Origin: Gremmenia infestans
Lineage: Eukaryota; Ascomycota; Leotiomycetes; Helotiales; Hamatocanthoscyphaceae
Length of the DNA stretch: 64,000 nucleotides
Assembly: GCA_032629725.1 (NCBI GenBank)
Contig: JAFEVB010000015.1
Location: forward strand, 1-64,000
Reading direction: 5' to 3'
The notes under the pieces were generated by a model. The model saw only the letters and a program-made list of their open reading frames with translations. It did no database searches and had not been told where the DNA came from. The first letter of the stretch is position 1, and every line of letters begins with the position of its first letter. This document shows, one piece after another, positions 58,054 to 64,000 of the stretch. The position numbers and the translations under genes are program-made.

Positions 58054-59556
58054 TTATTGTACATGTTCATCTTGGCCCAAGAATTTCCCATGTTGTGCCA
58101 AGTAGCCTTGCAACCACCAAAGCTGGACCTGCAGATGCACAGTATGGTTGCGGTGGTTAATGGCTATAATAGGTGCGGCGAAGAGACCCTGCCTTGTCAA
58201 TTTCAGAGAGTCACCTTCACTAGGTCTAGCCCTCATGATCGCTGGAGATGTCTGCTCACGAAGCTCGTCCAGTTTCTCCTGCCCCAGCAAAACCTTCAAG
58301 TTGTAGACGGGAATCTTCTTCACTCTGCCACCTCTGCCTTCTATATCAATGGTAGCGAACTCGGGAGGGTCAGGCGATCCATCCTCTCCTGTCCACAGAT
58401 AGGCTCCAGTCTGCATCCTGTGCTTTGCATTGTCCCAGTCGTTCCATGCCGTGATGTATCCGCGCTTCAATCCATACAGGTACAACATGAACTCGACGAT
58501 CCGTTTTCGCGCCAGCTCTAGTACGAAATCAGGCATTTCAGATCTGAACACAGCCTTGTTGAAGAGGGCCAGAGCAGCAGGCTTTGATCTTATCCGTGCA
58601 GGAATTAAGTTCTGGACTGGATCCGCTCCAAATCCACTATTTTTGGATAACATAGCTGCCAATACCGGGTATCGAGACAGTGTGTACATGCCCGGCCCAA
58701 TTTCTGCAGACTCTTTCCGCTGCCCTTGAAATGGTTGTTGGATTTCTGGACTCGCCTTCGTGGAATCATCGTCGCCAGGTTGAATATCTTTCTCCGGGTC
58801 ATCAAGTGTTATCTGCTTTGTGCCGGCTCCCTGGCTCGTGAACATCCCTCGGGGGATAAAATAAGGATGGCCAGTTGTTGGATGGCCCAAGATGCCGAAA
58901 TTCTGCAGGAAGAATCGTGGTAAAGAAACTTTTGTCATTTGACACCGGCGTACTGGGGTTGCAAGGGCGATGGCGTAGGGATTCTTCTCCAGTCGTATTT
59001 GGAATTCTGATTTGGTACTTCTCTGGGAGTGGCGCTTTGGGGATTGATATCTCTCTCTAGCAGCAAGGAAGCCCGGGTTCATAAGAGGAGATATGGGTAG
59101 GTCTTTCCATGCCCAGTCAAAGTCTGTACTATGATTTGAATCTGGGTCCTCGACGGTTGCTGAGAGTTCTTCGGTGAAAGCTTCGAGATCGAGATCACTG
59201 AGTGTGAGAGGTTCTTGGGGAAGTTCTTGTGGTGCAGGGATGGGGGGGTTGTTCGTTTTGTCGACTGCCTCATCAGCAGCTGCCGCATGATGGAGATATT
59301 GGTCCTGGTCCTCTCTTTTTGCCGTCTCTTGTTGCTGGTGCAAGTCGCTGAGGTGTTGCTTTCCCCACTTTGCTTCCCCCTTTGCCTTCCCCGTCCCTTT
59401 TTCCTTTTGGTTTTTGTTCGAGTCGCTGATGGGTTGACGTCCCCAGCTTGCCATGCCCCGTGAGCTCTCTCGTGCGACCCATGGTGTTGGTAATGGTGTC
59501 GTAAACTTGAGACACCTTGCAGTGCTGCTACCTCTTGATATTACGCATCTGAGCAT
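58054..59556 (-). CDS. Conserved-looking protein of unknown function, probably mitochondrial
   Basis: A single frame of 500 residues from the first ATG (59,556). A longer frame to 59,646 lacks an ATG. The N-terminus (MLRCVISRGSSTARCLKFTT) is basic and Ser/Thr-rich like a mitochondrial presequence. A charged, low-complexity stretch (about 45-170) follows. The likely conserved core begins at NPYAIALATPVRRCQMTKVS, then LPRFFLQNFGILGHPTTGHP and YFIPRGM. A C-terminal block (VEFMLYLYGLKRGYITAWND, GRVKKIPVYNLKVLLG) reads like a folded domain. I do not recognise a named family. Together with divergent clpP this suggests a mitochondrial role such as translation or protein quality control, but that is inference. 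Confidence 0.75.
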   Translation of the reverse strand: MLRCVISRGSSTARCLKFTTPLPTPWVARESSRGMASWGRQPISDSNKNQKEKGTGKAKGEAKWGKQHLSDLHQQQETAKREDQDQYLHHAAAADEAVDKTNNPPIPAPQELPQEPLTLSDLDLEAFTEELSATVEDPDSNHSTDFDWAWKDLPISPLMNPGFLAARERYQSPKRHSQRSTKSEFQIRLEKNPYAIALATPVRRCQMTKVSLPRFFLQNFGILGHPTTGHPYFIPRGMFTSQGAGTKQITLDDPEKDIQPGDDDSTKASPEIQQPFQGQRKESAEIGPGMYTLSRYPVLAAMLSKNSGFGADPVQNLIPARIRSKPAALALFNKAVFRSEMPDFVLELARKRIVEFMLYLYGLKRGYITAWNDWDNAKHRMQTGAYLWTGEDGSPDPPEFATIDIEGRGGRVKKIPVYNLKVLLGQEKLDELREQTSPAIMRARPSEGDSLKLTRQGLFAAPIIAINHRNHTVHLQVQLWWLQGYLAQHGKFLGQDEHVQ

Positions 59557-59804
59557 TCCACATGTCGAGGTTGCGCACCGGGGATATGGAAAGGGGGCAA
59601 TTTGTACAGGTTGAAGAAGTGTTGGAGGATTTTGGTTGACGTTCAAGAAATATTATACTGTACAAGTGATTCGGAATAACGATCAACCGAGTCGCGGATC
59701 GCACCGCAATGCAATGTACCTGCAGGGGAGCTGCGCTGCGAGCTCCAACGACAAGATCAAGAATCTCCCTCGACCGAGAAATACCAACCTTTCACCTCTA
59801 CACA
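59557..59804. promoter_or_regulatory. Shared divergent promoter, unknown mitochondrial-type gene/clpP
   Basis: 248 bp between opposite start codons. Bidirectional control is inferred from spacing only. Confidence 0.45.
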
Positions 59805-60688
59805 ATGTCGGCCGCCAGGATACTGCGGGCACCAGCTCGGAATGCCTTCAAATCCAGCCTTAGATGTTTTTCTTCCCTCCCCCAAAGAGTAGAACCCAAA
59901 TCGTGGACGCCCATACCATACATCACAGAAACAATAGTAAGCTTCCCAATTCATCCTCGCAGCTGGCCTCTTACTAACTTTTCAGGGAGGCGGCTTTCGT
60001 ACATGTAACGATCCTTATTCCTCCACTTGACTCCCACTAACTAGACCTTCCAGCCGATATCTTCTCCAAACTGCTCCAAGTAATCCACTCATCTCCTCAT
60101 CCTTCCCTACTGGTGAACACAGCTAATATGTGCCCTCAGGAACGAATTGTCTGTCTCAATGGCGAAGTAAACGAAAGCGTATCCGCAGCCGTCGTCGCCC
60201 AACTCCTCTACCTCGAATCCGATTCCCCAGAAAAAGCGATAACTCTCTACATAAACTCACCAGGCGGGTCTGTAACAGCCGGTCTGGCCATCTACGACAC
60301 CATGTCCTACATCAGATCGCCAGTTTCTACAGTATGTGTAGGACAAGCTGCTTCCATGGGCTCGTTACTATTATGCGGAGGAGAGAAGGGAAAACGCTTT
60401 TGCCTCCCGCATTCAAGTGTCATGGTCCATCAGCCAAGTGGGGGTTATTTCGGGCAGGCAAGTGACATTGCGATTCATGCGACTGAGATATTGAGGGTAC
60501 GGAAACAATTGAATGAGATTTATCGGAGGCATTTGACCAAGGAGCATAGTCTGGATGATATTGAGCGGTTGATGGAGAGGGACAAGTTCTTGAGTGCTCA
60601 GGAGGCTTTGGACATGGGGATTGTAGATCGCATTTTAGATAGGAGGGAGGAAGAGGAAAAGTCGAAAGAGGGGGGTAGTAAGACGTGA
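59805..60688 (+). CDS. clpP: Mitochondrial ATP-dependent Clp protease proteolytic subunit
   Basis: Four exons (59,805-59,936; 59,986-60,004; 60,045-60,079; 60,140-60,688) with introns of 49, 40 and 60 bp encode 244 residues. Exon 1 carries a presequence (MSAARILRAPARNAFKSSLR) and the start of the mature protein (WTPIPYITETI). Exons 2 and 3 (19 and 35 nt) supply GGGFRTYLPADIFSKLLQ, the N-terminal loop and first helix. Exon 4 has INSPGGSVTAGLAIYD, Ser134 in GQAASMGS, His159 in MVHQPSGG and Asp210 in MERDKFLSA, the complete Ser-His-Asp triad. ClpP forms a tetradecamer that degrades matrix proteins fed by ClpX. The C-terminal extension is short and charged. The gene is lost in budding yeast but usual in filamentous fungi. 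Confidence 0.95.
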
Positions 60689-62686
60689 ATGAAGACTATT
60701 AGCTTAAGGTGCTCGTCCAAGATGCTTGTGGTACTGCTCTCAACTGTCTAGTACTCTACAGGCCAAAGATGAAGGAGCTGGTGAGGTCAGCAATAGTGTT
60801 GCTCGGGACAGAATGGTCATGCAATATCGAGGTAACGCTTGCATATTTTTTGAAATCGGGTTGCTTTGACAAGCACACGCAGCTTGCAACCCAATAGCGC
60901 AATGTGCCCCACGGGTGTGAGACTTGGGATCTTCTGTTGGTAGCTCCTAAAAATCACGAGTCGTTGAGATATAAAACTGTTCTATCTGCTATGGTTGATA
61001 TTTCCACCCTTCAACTTCAACGGCCTATTACTGATAAACAGGCTGCGGTTCCTCAGTTGAATCATTCATATGCCCCTACAGTCAGCAAGTGCAATTTTGG
61101 CTATAGTGCTGCTGCTTTTACGTATGACACGTCCTGCAAAGGCTGTGGTTCATGAAAAACGTTATAGGTACTTTCGCAACGCTAGGGTGATTGCTATTCG
61201 AAGAGGAAGTCCATGATTCGTGATCGAAGTATCGCTCTTGAGATATATGTACGCGATTTTCCGGTCTGTTGGTCCCGGGAGCGTAAAGGGTCTCAAGGAA
61301 GGAAAATTATTCCCCTTGGCCTGGTAAACATATTGCGAGTTCTGGGACGGGACGTGGGAGTCTACAACAGGGCGTAATGTAAACTCGCCGTAGGAGCGAG
61401 TGCTTTCACGGTGATGTTGACGGCGGTGAAAGTTCTTTTGTATCGTATCCAAAGTCTCTGAGGGAGCAGTTAGACTTTTGGAGTCATGTAGCAGCTGCTA
61501 CTATTGTCGATGCGTGAAAGCTCCATTTCCATGCCCTTCAAAGCTCCATGAATATCGCTCGATGCTTTAACGAGTTCTTCACCCATTCGAATCGTATATT
61601 ATGCGAGGGAGAGGATAATAAGAATGTAGAGATAGTCCGTTCCCGGCTTCCGGTGAGCGATGAGATGAATGTCAGGTTCACTAATACCAAATGGCCGAGG
61701 AGTTATTTTGCGGTCTCAGATCCAAGCCCGCAATGGCAGCGGTGGATATGTATGCCGTGTATATTATATTTTATTGTAAGTACTTGTTATCACCGGGATG
61801 CAGTGGATTTCTTTCCCCTTTCGTATAGGTGCATGGTATACAATTGCCAGGAAGACACATCCGTTCGGGGACCTTGTTATACTATAGTAAGCGCTTGGTA
61901 AGTTCGCTCGCAGAACACTTCTCTCTACACGTCGCTTAGCATTGTTATTCCTTGGTAATGACTACTGTTCATCGTCCCTGGTTTTCCTCTCCTTTCCAGG
62001 GCTTTCTTTCCTCGATGCCTCGTACAATATCTAGGGTCTAAAGGGAACTGTTTTGGCCGACATACTCGTAGTGTGGTACCAGCTCTCTGTTTACTGCTCC
62101 CTAGATAATAGTTCTGAAGCTCTTTACTGAGGCAATCATAGCTCACAGGTTGAAAGACATCAGTTAGTAATCCATAGTCCTAAGCTGACTCAGAACCAAA
62201 GAGCACCAGATCACGACGTTTAGCAAAGATAGTTGGATTAGATATTATTTAATATTACATTCTGCCTTTCAGTCCTGCAAAGTCCAAGTAATCTGCAGAA
62301 GCTGGCAATTCCTAGACGTTCTATACATACAGAGCGGCCGACGCTAAAGTGATAGTATAAACTACCTACGATCTCTTCTCTATATACATTGAATACCGCC
62401 TCATATAATGCTATTGACTCAGCGCTAAGCATGTCTGTGCTACCTCACCGCATCAAGCTTACGATTCTCTGATGAGTAAATAGCCTATCCATATGCATGA
62501 TATGAGTACTCAGCATCAAGTTAAGTCGACAATAAATCAAGTCGATCAAGTGTTATAGCCAGTATAAGCAGACAAGTCCCGCGGCCGTCCTTTATTACCC
62601 GAAGCATAATTCTTTACATCAACAATCAAACAACCCGCGCTACAAACTCGTACCTGCAAAATTCAAACCAAAAGTTTTGATTCAAG
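60689..62686. other. 2-kb region with no supported gene
   Basis: Normal composition. Short ORFs on both strands (longest about 117 codons) have no recognisable domains, splice logic or signal peptides. No tRNA-like T-loop word was noticed. Confidence 0.45.
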
Positions 62687-63001
62687 ATGAAGCTCTCCTT
62701 TTCCCTCTTCGCACTCATAGCTGCATTCGCCATGGCAAGCCCGGCTGTGGCTGGTGGCTTGGAAGCACGGGTTGACTGTTCGACGTGTGGGTGTTCGTCT
62801 TCGGAGTCTTGTATTGTAAGTAAAGTCCCTTCCTAGTATATGTCGCCATGTCAAATAGGGTATGTTGACACAACGGCTCTGATAGTTCGATGTAAGTCTT
62901 CGTGATGTTCTAGTTCTAGTAATAGCTGGCAGTATACTGACGCTGGTGGTGATTTTAAGTGTTGTCAAGTAATTAACTCATGTCCTAAGCTGTTAATCTA
63001 G
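62687..63001 (+). CDS. Small secreted cysteine-rich protein, effector-like
   Basis: Exon 1 (62,687-62,815) encodes a signal peptide (MKLSFSLFALIAAFAMASPA) and LEARVDCSTCGCSSSESCI, with an R at a possible processing site. It ends exactly at a GTAAGT donor. A downstream exon in frame (62,933-63,001) reads YTDAGGDFKCCQVINSCPKL and stops at TAG. Between them, TTCGAT (62,886-62,891) is bounded by GATAG and a second perfect GTAAGT donor, so a 6-nt microexon (Phe-Asp) is possible. With it the protein has 67 residues, without it 65, and seven or eight Cys after the signal peptide. Such proteins are common among secreted proteins of plant-associated Helotiales. Function unknown. The 3' end of the model is less certain than the 5' end. 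Confidence 0.6.
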
Positions 63002-64000
63002 GTTGCTAATTATTTTGTTCAGTAAAGCGATGGGTGATGCATTCTTTCCGGGATGGCTGCCGCATTGCTAGAGGGAAGGACTTGTCGTTGTATGGAGGGA
63101 GTTCTCTACTGGAGTCTCAACCCAGCCGGGTTTTTGATGTCAGGAGAGAACTTTGGATCATCATCGAAATTGAAAGGAATTCTTTGTCGGGGTTTTGCGA
63201 CTATGAGCCTTGTTTACACTGCCATCGCTTGCCTCTAGTGAGCGAGTAAGCTAAGCAAATTGACCCGTATGCCCTCCTTGAACTTCGACCGAGTGTTGGT
63301 AGCACTGATCGTCGCTGCATGTTCTTTCAAGGTGGATTGAATTGGGTTGCTCTATATCCCATCACTTACTTTCAGGTGTATTGCTATTATTCGTTGTATC
63401 TTTATCATCCTCGGTTTCATATACAATTCAGGGCTCTTCTGAGGTCACACATAGGTATGAAGCGTCTGTATAGGTATGCACTAAACTGTTATTATCTATT
63501 ACCTTGGCGATTGACCATTTACATATATCCTGGAGAGATGGGTGTACACAAGTAATACATGGATTCCAAATTTTGCTTCTTGTGCTAGAGAGCGAGCTTC
63601 CACAACATGCAATCGTATAGGTATTCCACCTTCAACTCACACCTCATACTATACACTATCCTGTTGCTATAGCATACAACTATTACTCCATCTTCATACG
63701 TTTCGATTCAACGGTCCTTCTGTCGTTTGCTCGACGTCTGCTTGAAACCCTTGACGAGGAATTCGATGTTATTTTAGGACGTATGAGAAGGAATACTTAT
63801 ATCTACTAACAGACAGGCAGATCAGATAAAAGGCAGATGGCCCTTAATATCATAGGAATCGCAAAAGTGAGATGAGATTGCCTCACTTTCTAGCACCTGC
63901 ATCGAATGCTTGAATCTCGTTCGCGCAGCCAAGTCTAGCGTTTTCAAACTCCTATTTTCCCAAGATTACAGTATGCCTCTTGGATTGGACAACATAGCTG
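63002..64000. other. Right-end region with no supported gene
   Basis: Normal composition. Overlapping short plus-strand ORFs at 63,034-63,249 and 63,319-63,745 have no recognisable features. A gene cut by the window edge cannot be excluded. Confidence 0.4.

Noticed and set aside
60904..61452. Possible small genes downstream of clpP
   Set aside because: No similarity that I recognise and no codon or motif pattern on either strand.

Overview
The window reads as a filamentous ascomycete chromosome segment, probably from the Leotiomycetes/Helotiales, though no single feature proves the order. Short GT-AG introns of 40-174 bp, a Zn2Cys6 regulator, a fungal F-box family, a Crh-type cell-wall transglycosylase and a mitochondrial ClpP all fit. 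So does a sharp split between an AT-rich, repeat-filled compartment whose reading frames are full of TAG codons (repeat-induced point mutation, RIP) and an ordinary gene-rich compartment.

Region 1 (1 to about 33.56 kb) is a RIP-degraded transposon graveyard. It holds the 3' part of a chromodomain Ty3/Gypsy element (1-2990) and an antisense Cys-motif ORF (about 3.06-3.6 kb). It also holds two same-direction copies of an unnamed element (about 4.06-10.65 kb and 21.85-27.45 kb), each with a minus-strand ORF of unknown function and a plus-strand SNF2-like helicase ORF. Several unclassified degenerate ORFs, one LINE (about 28.4-32.65 kb), many minisatellites and a dispersed 37-bp palindrome make up the rest. 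Frames are mostly intact apart from nonsense and missense changes.

Region 2 (33.56-38.2 kb) is a transition island: an F-box/LRR-like remnant, a cupin pseudogene whose stops fit RIP, a second F-box N-terminal remnant, then an AT-rich block with about 170-bp tandem repeats and a small fold-back element.

Region 3 (38.2-64 kb) is gene-rich. It contains a UPC2-like Zn2Cys6 regulator (+), a Dcr2-like metallophosphoesterase (+), a short-chain dehydrogenase (-), a frame-broken fungal transcription factor carrying a probable GC-AG intron (+), and an 1126-residue ankyrin protein (-). After a 3.8-kb gene-free stretch with a MITE-like element come a Crh-type GH16 GPI protein (-), a mitochondrial Trm61-like tRNA methyltransferase (-), a monoacylglycerol lipase (+), a conserved-looking mitochondrial-type protein of unknown function (-), mitochondrial ClpP (+) and a small secreted Cys-rich protein (+). 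Two divergent pairs (trm61-like/lipase, 216 bp apart; unknown/clpP, 248 bp apart) probably share promoters, and three of these four products look mitochondrial. I saw no rRNA, tRNA or CRISPR, and no gene-cluster logic beyond these pairs. Exon limits were assigned by eye from splice signals, reading frame and family fit.
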